Shown here: in pieces, positions 34,918 to 45,920 of the stretch | Numbering within the stretch: the first letter of the stretch is position 1 | How the letters are laid out: the number at the start of each line of letters is the position of its first letter | Assembly: GCA_038255145.1 (NCBI GenBank) | Contig: JBBSLP010000031.1 | Location: 1 to 63,450, forward strand | DNA length: 63,450 nucleotides | Source: WHTX01 sp038255145 | GTDB lineage: Bacteria > Actinomycetota > Acidimicrobiia > Acidimicrobiales > CAIXPF01 | Reading direction: 5' to 3' | Made by a program: the position numbers and the translations under genes | Notes under the pieces: model-generated | The model's input: only the letters and a program-made list of their open reading frames with translations | Databases searched by the model: none | Told to the model about the DNA's origin: nothing

Positions 34918-36111
34918 ATGGCTGGACCTCTCGACGGCATCCGGGTGCTCGACCTCACGTCGGTGGTCCTCGGCCCCTACGCCACCATGATCCTGGGCGA
35001 CCTGGGTGCCGATGTCATCAAGGTCGAGCCCCCCGAGGGCGACTCGATGCGCTTCGCCGCCCACCAGCGCCACCCGGCCATGGGGTCGATCTTCCTCACC
35101 ATCGGCCGCAACAAGCGCTCGGTGGTCATCGACCTCAAGCGGCCCGAGGCCCGCGACGTGCTCCACGCCCTGGTGCGCCACGTCGACGTGGTCGTGCACA
35201 ACATCCGCCCCGAGCCTGCCCGCCGCCTGGGCCTGGACCACGACCAGCTCAGTGCGGTGAACCCGGGCCTGATCCACGCCGTGGCCCTGGGCTTCGGCGA
35301 GGGCGGCCCCTACGCCGGCCAACCGGCCTACGACGACCTGGTCCAGGGCCTGTCCGGCACCGTGGCCCTCATGGAGCGCCTGGTCGGCGACCCCCGCTAC
35401 GTGCCCATGATCGTGGTCGACAAGACCACGGGGCTGGCCCTGGCCGCGGCCATCCTCGCCGCCCTGGTCCACAAGGCCCGCACCGGTCAGGGCCAGGCCG
35501 TGACCGTGCCCATGTTCGAGACCATGGCCAGCTTCGTGCTCGTCGAGCACCTGGCCGACGCCACCTACGTGCCCGCCGAGGGGCCGGCGGGCTACGGCCG
35601 GGTGCTGTCCCGCTTCCGCCGCCCGTACCGCACCGCCGACGGCCACATCTGTGCCCTGCCCTACCTCGACAAGCACTTCGCCGCCCTGTTCGCCCTGGTG
35701 GGACGGTCAGACCTGGCCGATGACGCCCGCTTCACCACCCTGTCGGCCCGGGTGCGACACATCGACGAGGTCTACGAGGTGGTCGACGGACTGCTGCCCG
35801 CCCGGACCACGGCCGAGTGGCTGACGGCCATGCGGGCCGCCGGCATCCCCTGCGCCCCGGTCAACAGCCTCGACGACCTGCGCACCGATCCCCACCTCGA
35901 GGCCGTCGGTTTCTGGCAGACCCTGGAACACCCCACCGAGGGCACCATCCGCCAGCCCGGTGTGCCCTGGGGCTTCGGCGCCACCCCCGGTTCCCTACGT
36001 TCGCCCGCCCCCGGCCTGGGCCAACACACCACCGAGGTCTTGGCCGAAGCCGGGCTGGACCGCGCCCAGGTCGAGCGACTGTGCGCGGAGGGGGTGCTGG
36101 CCCAGGGCTGA
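34918..36111 (+). CDS. CaiB/BaiF family III CoA-transferase
   Basis: 397 residues. Family segments are LDGIRVLDLTSVVLGPYATMILGDLGADVIKVEPP, GRNKRSVVIDLKRPEA and the probable catalytic Asp in MIVVDKTTGLALA. A typical C-terminus ends GLGQHTTEVLAEAGLD. The acyl pair is not deducible. It follows the MFS gene by 50 bp but has its own TACGTT box. Confidence 0.9.
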   Translation: MAGPLDGIRVLDLTSVVLGPYATMILGDLGADVIKVEPPEGDSMRFAAHQRHPAMGSIFLTIGRNKRSVVIDLKRPEARDVLHALVRHVDVVVHNIRPEPARRLGLDHDQLSAVNPGLIHAVALGFGEGGPYAGQPAYDDLVQGLSGTVALMERLVGDPRYVPMIVVDKTTGLALAAAILAALVHKARTGQGQAVTVPMFETMASFVLVEHLADATYVPAEGPAGYGRVLSRFRRPYRTADGHICALPYLDKHFAALFALVGRSDLADDARFTTLSARVRHIDEVYEVVDGLLPARTTAEWLTAMRAAGIPCAPVNSLDDLRTDPHLEAVGFWQTLEHPTEGTIRQPGVPWGFGATPGSLRSPAPGLGQHTTEVLAEAGLDRAQVERLCAEGVLAQG

Positions 36112-36183
36112 AGGCGGCGGCCGTGGCCCGGCCTGTCACCACCTTGCAACGCAGGGTGTCGAGGATCTTCTCGTGTGTTTCGT

Positions 36184-36189
36184 TATCTT
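36184..36189 (+). promoter_or_regulatory. TATCTT -10 element of a likely leaderless promoter
   Basis: TATCTT ends 7 nt before ATG 36197, in a locally AT-rich patch. Confidence 0.65.
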
Positions 36190-36196
36190 TCATGTC

Positions 36197-36580
36197 ATGC
36201 CGACTGACACCACGCTGCCGGGGTCGCTCGCGCCACCGCTGGCGGTGCCCCTCCCCGTGATCCTCGATGTCGACTTCGACCACAGCGCCGCAGCGTTTGC
36301 CGTGGCCGCCGTCGACCGATCCATCGCTTCCCTCAACGCCCTGGTGACGGCCCGTTCGGTCGTGATCTTCGGGGCGCTGCACGAGGCGGAGGGGCCCTTC
36401 GCCGTCCACCTCGGCGACCAGGCGGGACAGGCTCGCAACGAGGCGACCACGTGCCGGGACCAGCTGGCTGACCTGCGCCGACGCCTCGAGGACAGCTCCG
36501 ATCAGGCTGCGGCGGAACAGGTGCGCCGCGATCAGGCCCGCATGGCCCAGGTGACGGCCGTGTTCCAGGTGGCGTCATGA
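36197..36580 (+). CDS. Small helical protein of an unrecognised two-gene unit
   Basis: 127 residues. A Pro-rich start is followed by VDFDHSAAAFAVAAVDRSIASLNALVTARSVVIFG and a C-terminal half that looks like a coiled coil (QARNEATTCRDQLADLRRRLEDSSDQAAAEQVRRDQARM). It overlaps the next gene by ATGA. No family recognised. Size, helicity and pairing with a larger protein are reminiscent of small partner proteins of type VII secretion substrates, but no W-x-G motif is visible. Confidence 0.7.
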   Translation: MPTDTTLPGSLAPPLAVPLPVILDVDFDHSAAAFAVAAVDRSIASLNALVTARSVVIFGALHEAEGPFAVHLGDQAGQARNEATTCRDQLADLRRRLEDSSDQAAAEQVRRDQARMAQVTAVFQVAS

Positions 36581-37971
36581 GCGTGCGCATCAGCGCCGAC
36601 GTCGATGCTCTCGGCCGGGTGGTCGGCGACCTCCAGCTCGATCACGACGCCGTCATCCGGGCGGCCGCCGACCTGGAGTCGGCCCTGGTCTGGTATCGCC
36701 AACGCTGCCCCGAGTTCGGCCTCGGCTACCTGTTCGGCGACCCCGACCTGTCGGGCCACGTCGACCGCAGCCGCCAGCTGGCCGAGCAGTTCGCCCTGGC
36801 CGCCCGCCAGCTGGCCACCGCCGGCGCCGTCGGTGAGCTCGGGGCCATCTGGCAGGTGCGCCCGACCGACTTCTCCAGTGGCCCGGCCTGCCCCTTCAGC
36901 CCCGACGCCCAGACCCTGGCCCGCCATCGGGCGCTCGAGCTGCTCGGCACCCGGGTGGTGACCTCGACCAGCCAGACCTTCAACCTGAGCGCAGGCGTCA
37001 CCGTCGGCGTCGCCGACGTCGGGATCCTCGAAGGCCTGGGTTTCGTGACCGAGACGCTGTCCGACGGTCGGGTCGAGGTCACCGTGGTGGACATGGAGGG
37101 GGTCGAGGGCTCGATCGGCGGTGACTTCGGTCGGGTCGCCGCCACCCTCGGCGCCAGCGTGACCGGGTCCAACAGCTTCACCATGCGGTTCGCCAACCAG
37201 GCTGAGGCCGACGCTTTCCTGCGGGCCGAGCGCCTGCCTGCCGGCATCGACAAGGTCGGCTGGTTGGGAGCGGGGCTGCTCGCTGCCGGCCTGGGCATCC
37301 CGCTCGGGATGCTGGGTGTGAGCACGCTGCGCGAGCTGTTCGACAAGCCGCCCAAGGCTGCCGTGCGCGAGACCAGGTCCGTCGAGGTCGATCTCACCGG
37401 GGCCCTCGACCTCGACCTCCGCCAAGTCAAGGCCGGTCTCGGGGGCGGGTTGAGCGCGATGGTGACGAAGACGACCGATCGGGAGGGGAACACGACCACC
37501 GAGGCCTTCGCGGTCGCCTTCGCCGCCGTGGCCAGTGCGCAGACGGCCCTCGCCGACAAGATGGGAGGTCTGCTGGCCGGTGTCCTGCCCAGCGTGGACC
37601 GGTCGAGGACGGGTGAGCTCGAGGTCGCCATCACCCGCGACGGGGAGGGCAGACCCAAGTCGCTGGTGATCACCACGCTCGTCGGGGATCAGGACAGCGC
37701 CCTGCGGACGACACGCGTGCTCGACCTGCAGACCCCCGGTCGAGAGGACCTGGCTGCGGCCCTACCGCACCTCGAGGGCACGACCCCCGCCGTGGCCGCG
37801 CTGGGCGCGGCCTGGCTCGCGCACGCTCCGGCCCGTTGGGACACGGTGATGGAGGAGGACCTGGAACGGAGCGACAGCGATGGCGTCACCGTCGAGGCTG
37901 GTGCCGTCAGCGTCGACGTGGGTGGCACCGAGTCCTGGAAGGTCACCGATACCCGGGTCAACCCTGTCTGA
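36577..37971 (+). CDS. Large unknown protein of the same unit, helical N-terminus and beta-rich body
   Basis: 464 residues. Residues 1-90 are helical (VDALGRVVGDLQLDHDAVIRAAADLESALVWYRQRC), the length of a WXG100/LXG-type helical hairpin. Then comes a beta-rich repeat-like region (FNLSAGVTVGVADVGILEGLGF, GRVEVTVVDMEGVEGSIGGDFG), a hydrophobic stretch LGAGLLAAGLGIPLGMLG near 225-245, and a second beta-rich half with KTTDREGNTTTEAFAVAFA. I recognise no domain. There is no N-terminal signal peptide. It ends inside a 14-bp tandem array. Context gives no function. Confidence 0.72.
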   Translation: MSVRISADVDALGRVVGDLQLDHDAVIRAAADLESALVWYRQRCPEFGLGYLFGDPDLSGHVDRSRQLAEQFALAARQLATAGAVGELGAIWQVRPTDFSSGPACPFSPDAQTLARHRALELLGTRVVTSTSQTFNLSAGVTVGVADVGILEGLGFVTETLSDGRVEVTVVDMEGVEGSIGGDFGRVAATLGASVTGSNSFTMRFANQAEADAFLRAERLPAGIDKVGWLGAGLLAAGLGIPLGMLGVSTLRELFDKPPKAAVRETRSVEVDLTGALDLDLRQVKAGLGGGLSAMVTKTTDREGNTTTEAFAVAFAAVASAQTALADKMGGLLAGVLPSVDRSRTGELEVAITRDGEGRPKSLVITTLVGDQDSALRTTRVLDLQTPGREDLAAALPHLEGTTPAVAALGAAWLAHAPARWDTVMEEDLERSDSDGVTVEAGAVSVDVGGTESWKVTDTRVNPV

Positions 37972-38022
37972 TCAGCTGAGCCTGATCAGCTGAGCCTGAT
38001 CAGCTGAGCCTGATCAACTCAG
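37967..38022. repeat. 14-bp tandem repeat (x4) covering both convergent stop codons
   Basis: Units at 37967-37980, 37981-37994 and 37995-38008 read YCTGATCAGCTGAG-like text (first base t or c); a fourth, changed unit is at 38009-38022. The stop of the gene ending at 37971 is in the first unit and the minus-strand stop of the thiolase (38014) is in the last. Confidence 0.9.
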
Positions 38023-39225
38023 CCGTTCGATGATCATCGACATCCCCTGGCCGCCGCCCACGCACATCGACTCCATGCCGATGGTGGCGTCACGCTCCTG
38101 GAGGTTGTGGATCAGCGTCGTCATGATGCGGGCCCCGGTCATGCCGAAGGGGTGGCCCAGGGCGATGGCCCCGCCCGACACGTTGAGCTTGTCGTAGCTG
38201 ATGTCCAGCTCCCGGGCCGAGGGGATGATCTGGGCGGCGAAGGCCTCGTTGATCTCCACCAGGTCGATGTCGTCGATGACCATGCCGGCCCGGCCCAGGG
38301 CCCGGCGGCATGCCTCGATGGGGCCCAGGCCCATGATCTCGGGGTCGAGGGCGGACACGGCCGACGCCACCACCCGGGCCAACGGCGTGATGCCCAGCTC
38401 GCGGGCCCTGGTGTCGGACATGACGATCACCGCGGCGGCGCCGTCGTTGAGGGGGCAGGCGTTGCCGGCGGTGACCCGCCCGTCGGGGCGGAAGGCGGGC
38501 TTGAGCTTCTGCAGGTCGGCCAGGGTGGTCCCGGGCCGGGGACCGTCGTCGGCCGACACCACGGTGCCGTCGGGCAGGGTGACGGGGGTGATGTCCCGCT
38601 CGAAGAAGCCGCGGGCCAGGGCTGCTCCGGCCCGCTGCTGGGAGAGCAGGGCGTACCCGTCCATCTCTTCACGGGTCACCTCGGCGACGTCGGCCACGTT
38701 CTCGGCCGTCTGGCCCATGGCGATGTAGATGTCGGGCAGGCCGTCGTTGGCCGTCCACGGGGGGACATCGCCGCCGGCCCGGGAGGCGGAACGGGCCTTG
38801 GCCGCGTCGAAGCGGGGGTTCTCGGTGTCGGGCAGGCTGTCGGAGTTGCCCTTGATGAAGCGGGACACGCACTCGACCCCTGCGGCCACGAAGGCATCGC
38901 CCTCGCCGGCCCGCACGGCGTGCGCGGCCATGCGGATGGTCTGCAGCGACGACGAGCAGTAGCGGTTGACCGTGGTCCCGCCGGCCTCGCCCAGCCCGCT
39001 GAGCAGGGCCACGACCCGGGCCATGTTGAAGCCCTGCTCGCCGCCGGGCAGCCCACAGCCGAGGATCAGGTCCTCGATCTCCCCCCGGGGGAGCTGGGGC
39101 ACCTGCTCGAGCACCCGGGCCACGATCTGGGCGGCCAGGTCATCGGCCCGCACCTCGGTCAGCGAGCCCTTGAAGGCCCGACCGATGGGGCTGCGTCCGG
39201 CGGCGACGATGACGGCTTCGGGCAT
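38014..39225 (-). CDS. Acetyl-CoA acyltransferase (thiolase)
   Basis: 403 residues. The nucleophilic Cys is at residue 90 in VNRYCSSSLQTI. The second His motif is in GGAIALGHPFGMTGAR and the second Cys in CVGGGQGMSM, with NEAFAAQ between. This is the degradative/biosynthetic thiolase fold and length, acting on 3-ketoacyl-CoAs. GAGGG precedes ATG 39225. It is a single gene facing the unknown pair; the upstream HxlR gene is in line, about 80 bp away. Confidence 0.93.
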   Translation of the reverse strand: MPEAVIVAAGRSPIGRAFKGSLTEVRADDLAAQIVARVLEQVPQLPRGEIEDLILGCGLPGGEQGFNMARVVALLSGLGEAGGTTVNRYCSSSLQTIRMAAHAVRAGEGDAFVAAGVECVSRFIKGNSDSLPDTENPRFDAAKARSASRAGGDVPPWTANDGLPDIYIAMGQTAENVADVAEVTREEMDGYALLSQQRAGAALARGFFERDITPVTLPDGTVVSADDGPRPGTTLADLQKLKPAFRPDGRVTAGNACPLNDGAAAVIVMSDTRARELGITPLARVVASAVSALDPEIMGLGPIEACRRALGRAGMVIDDIDLVEINEAFAAQIIPSARELDISYDKLNVSGGAIALGHPFGMTGARIMTTLIHNLQERDATIGMESMCVGGGQGMSMIIERLS

Positions 39226-39305
39226 GGTGGTGCGTCCCTCTTCGATCGGGTCGGGTCTGTCGGGTTCTGTTCGTTCCGGCGCGGGCGGGCGATCGACCGG
39301 GAGGG

Positions 39306-39797
39306 TCAGTCCGGGAAGTCGGGGGTGCCACCGGGCCCGGGCTGCCAGCCCGGCCCCTTGCGGGCCCGCAGTTCGCGGGCGGTGAGGCGCTCACCGCAGG
39401 TGTCGCACACGAGGGTGGGATGGCACTCGTGCTCGGCGTCGGCCGTCTTGTGGACGTGGCGCACCGGGGGGCCGACCTCGTCGACCAACCAGCGGTCCCC
39501 CCACTGCATGAGGGCGACGAGCACGGGGAAGAAGTCGACCCCCATGTCGGTCAACCGGTACTCGTAGCGGTCCGGGCCCTGCTGGTAGAGCTTCTTCTCG
39601 ACCAGGCCGCGTTCGACCAGGGTCGACAGCCGGTCGGACAGGATGTTGCGGGCGATGCCCAGATCGGCCTGGATCTCCTCGAACCGGCGCATGCCGGCGA
39701 AGATGTCGCGGAGGATCAGGGGTGTCCACCACTCACCGACGATGTCGAGGGAGCGGGCGATCGAGCAGGGAAGGTGACCCACGCTTGAGCGCTTCAC
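39306..39797 (-). CDS. HxlR-family transcriptional regulator
   Basis: 163 residues. The HxlR winged helix starts CSIARSLDIVGEWWTPLILRDIFAGMRRFEEIQADLGIARNILSDRLSTLVERGLV, and a C-terminal extension carries ECHPTLVCDTCGERL, possibly a metal-binding Cys cluster. The GTG at 39797 lies 7 nt after a TAGGCT box. It is divergent from the class V aminotransferase-like gene and upstream of the thiolase. Confidence 0.9.
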   Translation of the reverse strand: MKRSSVGHLPCSIARSLDIVGEWWTPLILRDIFAGMRRFEEIQADLGIARNILSDRLSTLVERGLVEKKLYQQGPDRYEYRLTDMGVDFFPVLVALMQWGDRWLVDEVGPPVRHVHKTADAEHECHPTLVCDTCGERLTARELRARKGPGWQPGPGGTPDFPD

Positions 39798-39804
39798 GAC
39801 GAGG

Positions 39805-39810
39805 AGCCTA
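39805..39810 (-). promoter_or_regulatory. TAGGCT -10 element of a likely leaderless promoter
   Basis: On the minus strand TAGGCT ends 7 nt before GTG 39797. Confidence 0.6.
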
Positions 39811-39830
39811 GTGCATTGCGACATGAAACT

Positions 39831-40922
39831 GTGAGCGACGAGGCTGATGGTTCCGGGCCCGGGCCCGACCCCGGTGCCTCCCGGTTCGCCCCGTTGGGCT
39901 TCGCCGCCGAGGGCGTGTACCTGAACACGGCCACCTCGGGCGTGCCCCCGGCCGCATCGGCCGCGGCCATGGCCGACTGCGTGGACGCCTGGCGCCGGGG
40001 CCGTCTCGACCCGCTGCGCTTCGACGACGACGTGGCCGCCTGTCGCAGCCGTTTCGCCCAGCTCGTCGGCGTGCCCCCGGCCTGGGTGGCGACGGGTTCC
40101 CAGGTCTCGGCCTTCGTGGGCGTGGTGGCCGCCTCCCTGCCGGCTGACGCCGAGGTGCTGTGTGCCGAGGAGGACTTCACCTCGGTGCTGTTCCCCTTCC
40201 TGGCCCAGGTGCCCCGGGGGGTGACCGTGCGCACCGTGCCCCTCGACGAGCTGGCCGGGGCCGTGCGGGCCTCGACCACCCTGGTCGCCGTGTCCCTGGT
40301 GCAGTCGGCCGACGGCCGCTTCGTGGACCTCGATGCCGTCGTGGCCGCGGCCCGGGCCGCGGGCGCGGCCACCCTGCTCGACGTGACCCAGGCCGCGGGC
40401 TGGGTGGACATCGATGGCACCCAGGTCGACTACCTGGTGTGCGGGGCCTACAAGTGGTTGCTCTCGCCCCGGGGCACCGCATTCTTCGCCGTGGCTCCCG
40501 CCCGATGGGACCAGCTCGTCCCCCACCTGGCCGGGTGGTACGCCGGGGACGACACCTGGGCGTCGATCTACGGACCGCCCCTGCGCCTGGCCCTCGACGC
40601 CCGCCGCTTCGACCTGTCCCCGGCCTGGTTGTGCTGGGCCGGGGCCCGACCGTCGCTCGAGGCCCTGGTGACCCTGGGGCCCGCCGTCGTGGCCGCCCAC
40701 GACCTGACCCTGGCCGACCGCTTCCGGGCCGCCATGGACCTCGACCCCAGCCTGTCGGCCATCGTGTCGGTGGGCATGGACTACGCCCGGGACCGCCTGG
40801 AGGCGGCCGGGGTGGTGGCGTCCCAGCGGGCGGGCCGGGTGCGGCTGTCCTTCCACCTCCACAACACCGCGGCGGACGTCGACGTCGCCGTGCGGGCCCT
40901 GGCTGGCGCGGGCTGGGACTGA
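39831..40922 (+). CDS. Class V aminotransferase-fold PLP enzyme
   Basis: 363 residues. Early VYLNTATSGVPPAASAAAMAD is typical of the cysteine desulfurase/kynureninase fold. The aspartate that pairs with the PLP ring lies in LLDVTQAAGW, and the PLP-binding Lys is about residue 208 in CGAYKWLLSPRG. It could be a C-S lyase, kynureninase-like or aminotransferase enzyme. No SufU/SufE genes are adjacent. GTG 39831 is preferred; TTG 39816 is possible. Confidence 0.82.
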   Translation: MSDEADGSGPGPDPGASRFAPLGFAAEGVYLNTATSGVPPAASAAAMADCVDAWRRGRLDPLRFDDDVAACRSRFAQLVGVPPAWVATGSQVSAFVGVVAASLPADAEVLCAEEDFTSVLFPFLAQVPRGVTVRTVPLDELAGAVRASTTLVAVSLVQSADGRFVDLDAVVAAARAAGAATLLDVTQAAGWVDIDGTQVDYLVCGAYKWLLSPRGTAFFAVAPARWDQLVPHLAGWYAGDDTWASIYGPPLRLALDARRFDLSPAWLCWAGARPSLEALVTLGPAVVAAHDLTLADRFRAAMDLDPSLSAIVSVGMDYARDRLEAAGVVASQRAGRVRLSFHLHNTAADVDVAVRALAGAGWD

Positions 40923-40946
40923 CGTCGCCGATCACGTCGGCGCTGA

Positions 40947-40969
40947 CCACGGCGACTCCGACGCCGTGG
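40947..40969. terminator. Hairpin after the PLP-enzyme gene
   Basis: CCACGGCG and CGCCGTGG are perfect 8-bp arms around 7 nt, 25 bp after the stop. A smaller CGCCGA/TCGGCG hairpin precedes it. Confidence 0.55.
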
Positions 40970-41023
40970 GGGCGGGAAAGGTAGGTTCAGGGTCACCCCC
41001 ACGACCTTCAGGAGGCCACGGAC

Positions 41024-43768
<2,745 letters not shown>

Positions 43769-43792
<24 letters not shown>

Positions 43793-43853
43793 ACAAGTCA
43801 GCCAGTTGAACAAGTGAGCCAGTTGAACAAGTGAGCCAGTCGAACAAGAGCGG
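43769..43853. repeat. 17-bp tandem repeat (x5) over the aconitase stop codon
   Basis: CAGTTGAACAAGTCAGC occurs at 43769-43785 and 43786-43802; two copies with GTGAGC endings follow at 43803-43819 and 43820-43836, and a decayed fifth at 43837-43853. The first copy is coding; the second supplies the TGA in a shifted frame. The rest of the 136-bp gap to dps holds the dps promoter region. Confidence 0.92.
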
Positions 43854-43928
43854 ACAGTGAGCCAGGTCACGGGCTAGAAGCGACCGGGTGGGGAAGTTGC
43901 GCCTGGTCGGTGCTGTTGTGATCAGTAC

Positions 43929-44423
43929 ATGAGCACCACACCACGCACCTTCCCCACCCACGTCGACATCCCCGCTGACCAGCGCCAGGAGCTCGTCGGT
44001 CTGCTGAACGCACGGCTGGCCGACACGGCCGACCTCTACAGCCAGCTCAAGCAGGCGCACTGGAACGTGAAGGGCAGCGACTTCATCCAGCTGCACGAGC
44101 TGTTCGACCAGTTGGCCGCCACCGTGCTCGGCCACGTCGACCTCATCGCCGAGCGGGCCACCGCCCTGGGCGGCACCGCCATCGGCACCGTGCGCGCCGC
44201 GGCCACCGCCTCGAGCCTGCCCGAGTACCCCCTCCACGCCGTCGGTGGCGGCGAGCACGTCCGGGCCCTGGTCGAGCGCTACGGCGTGTACACCTCCCTC
44301 GTCCGCCAGGCCATCGAGGACAGCGGCAAGCTCGGCGACGCCGGCACGGCCGACCTGTTCACCGAGGTGTCCCGGGCGTCGGACAAGGACCTGTGGTTCC
44401 TCGAGGCCCACATCCAGGGCTGA
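43929..44423 (+). CDS. dps: Dps-family DNA-binding ferritin-like protein
   Basis: 164 residues. The Dps ferroxidase site is intact: KQAHWNVKGSDFIQLHELFDQLA supplies the His and Asp/Glu ligands shared between subunits, and DLIAERATALGGTA follows. Dps dodecamers oxidise and store iron and protect DNA in stress. The N-terminal tail is short. A TGTGAT hexamer ends 6 nt before ATG 43929, so it may be leaderless. An encapsulated ferritin lies 9 kb away, so the region holds two iron stores. Confidence 0.94.
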   Translation: MSTTPRTFPTHVDIPADQRQELVGLLNARLADTADLYSQLKQAHWNVKGSDFIQLHELFDQLAATVLGHVDLIAERATALGGTAIGTVRAAATASSLPEYPLHAVGGGEHVRALVERYGVYTSLVRQAIEDSGKLGDAGTADLFTEVSRASDKDLWFLEAHIQG

Positions 44424-44453
44424 GCTCTCTGAGGCCCGTCCCCCGCGGGCGCG

Positions 44454-45767
44454 TCAGCGAGCGAGACCCTGGCCCAGGCTGAACCGCCCGGGTTGGGGCA
44501 GGTACACGAGCCCGTCCGGGCCGGCACCGGTGGCGATGCGCCGCAGGAGCCGGCCCGTCGTCGTGTCCACCACGTAGACCTCGTTGCGATAGGGCGCGGT
44601 CAGCCACAGCTGGCCGCCGTCGGTGGACAGGGCCCCGGTGCCCGGGCTGCTGCCCGCGGGCAGGCGCCAGGTGGCGATGACCGCCCCCGCGGCCAGGTCG
44701 AACACCGAGATGGAGCCCTCGAGCTGGTTGGCCACGTACAGCTTGGTGACGTCACGACTGAAGACCAGGGCGTGGGCCCCCCGGCCCGTGGGCACGAAGT
44801 CGACCTCGTGGAGGTCCTCGGCGTCGAGGACCGCCACCCCGCCCCGACCGGCGTCGGCCACGAACAGGCGGGTCCCATCGGGTGAGGTGCGCACGTCGAC
44901 CGGGGTGCCGACCACGTCGAGGCCGGCGGCCACCCGGTGCTCGACGAGGTCGATCTTGCCCACCCAGCCCGACGACGCCGTGACGTAGAGGTGCCGGCCG
45001 TTGGCCGACAGGTCACCGTGGCCCAGCCCGGCGTGGGGGACGGGGACGCTGGCCACCGCCTGCCAGGTGGCGGGGTCGACCAGGTCGATGCGCTGGGCGG
45101 CGTCGGCCACCACCACCGCCGTGGCCCCGTCGAGGGTGAAGAACAGCTCCGACGCACCGGCCAGGTCGACGCGGGCGCCGACGGTGGCGGGGGTGGCGGC
45201 GCTGGCCACCTGCACCGGGGTGAGGACACCATCGCCCGGGCTGAGGGCCCACAGCCCGGCGAAGTCCCAGGACGGCACCAGCCGGCTGGCACCGGCGGCG
45301 ACGGCCACCGTGGCGCTGACCTGCAAGGTGGTGGCGTCGATGACGGTCACCGAGCCGTCGGTGGCGTTGGCCACCAGCACCTGGGGCACCACCTCGGCCA
45401 GCGCCGCGGCCGGGGTGCCCGTCACGGTGGCCGCGTACAGGTTCGGCGGGGGCTGACGGCTGCCGGCGAAGGCCCTGGTCGTGGTGGTCGCGGCCCGGGC
45501 CGGGGGCGCCGTCGTGGCCGTCCGGGGGGCCAGCGTAATGGTCGGGCCGGTGACGGCGGCGCCGGCGGTGCCACTCGGGTCGGTGACGGCCGAGGGTGAC
45601 GTGGGATCGGGCAGGGCCATGGCCGCGGCATCGGGGTCGCCGCGTTCGGACGCGTCGTCGCCAACAGTGGCGCGGTTGCAGCCGGCCATGGCCACCAGGG
45701 CGGCGGTCGCCACCACCAGTCGTCTCAGCTGACGAGGCCGCCGGGGAGGCAGCTGAGGAGGGCACAC
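44454..45767 (-). CDS. Secreted lipoprotein with YVTN-type beta-propeller
   Basis: 437 residues. The signal peptide LRRLVVATAALVAMAGC carries a lipobox, then a Thr/Ala/Pro-rich spacer. From about residue 115, blades such as VLVANATDGSVTVIDATTLQVSATV, GRHLYVTASSGWVGKIDLVEHRV, RLFVADAGRGGVAVLDAEDL and KLYVANQLEGSISVFDLAAG are the YncE/YVTN repeat. Such proteins are surface-exposed; the ligand is unknown. GTG 45767 has a TAGCGT box 9 nt upstream. It is divergent from ftsH. Confidence 0.88.
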   Translation of the reverse strand: MCPPQLPPRRPRQLRRLVVATAALVAMAGCNRATVGDDASERGDPDAAAMALPDPTSPSAVTDPSGTAGAAVTGPTITLAPRTATTAPPARAATTTTRAFAGSRQPPPNLYAATVTGTPAAALAEVVPQVLVANATDGSVTVIDATTLQVSATVAVAAGASRLVPSWDFAGLWALSPGDGVLTPVQVASAATPATVGARVDLAGASELFFTLDGATAVVVADAAQRIDLVDPATWQAVASVPVPHAGLGHGDLSANGRHLYVTASSGWVGKIDLVEHRVAAGLDVVGTPVDVRTSPDGTRLFVADAGRGGVAVLDAEDLHEVDFVPTGRGAHALVFSRDVTKLYVANQLEGSISVFDLAAGAVIATWRLPAGSSPGTGALSTDGGQLWLTAPYRNEVYVVDTTTGRLLRRIATGAGPDGLVYLPQPGRFSLGQGLAR

Positions 45768-45776
45768 GGTGTGACG

Positions 45777-45782
45777 ACGCTA
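45777..45782 (-). promoter_or_regulatory. TAGCGT -10 element near the lipoprotein start
   Basis: On the minus strand TAGCGT ends 9 nt before GTG 45767. Confidence 0.5.
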
Positions 45783-45920
45783 TCGCCCGCCCGACGCACT
45801 GCGTGGTCGAGGGGCGCCGGGCCTACCCGGTGGAGAACCACCGGTGGGGGGAGCGGGGCTCCTAGCCTGGTCGCCGTCGCCGACGCCCGATCGGGCGTCG
45901 ACCGAGGAGGAACACCGCAG

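Noticed and set aside
36197..37971. Typical WXG100/ESX secretion pair
   Set aside because: There is no W-x-G motif, and no Ecc genes are in the window. The resemblance is only in size and helicity.
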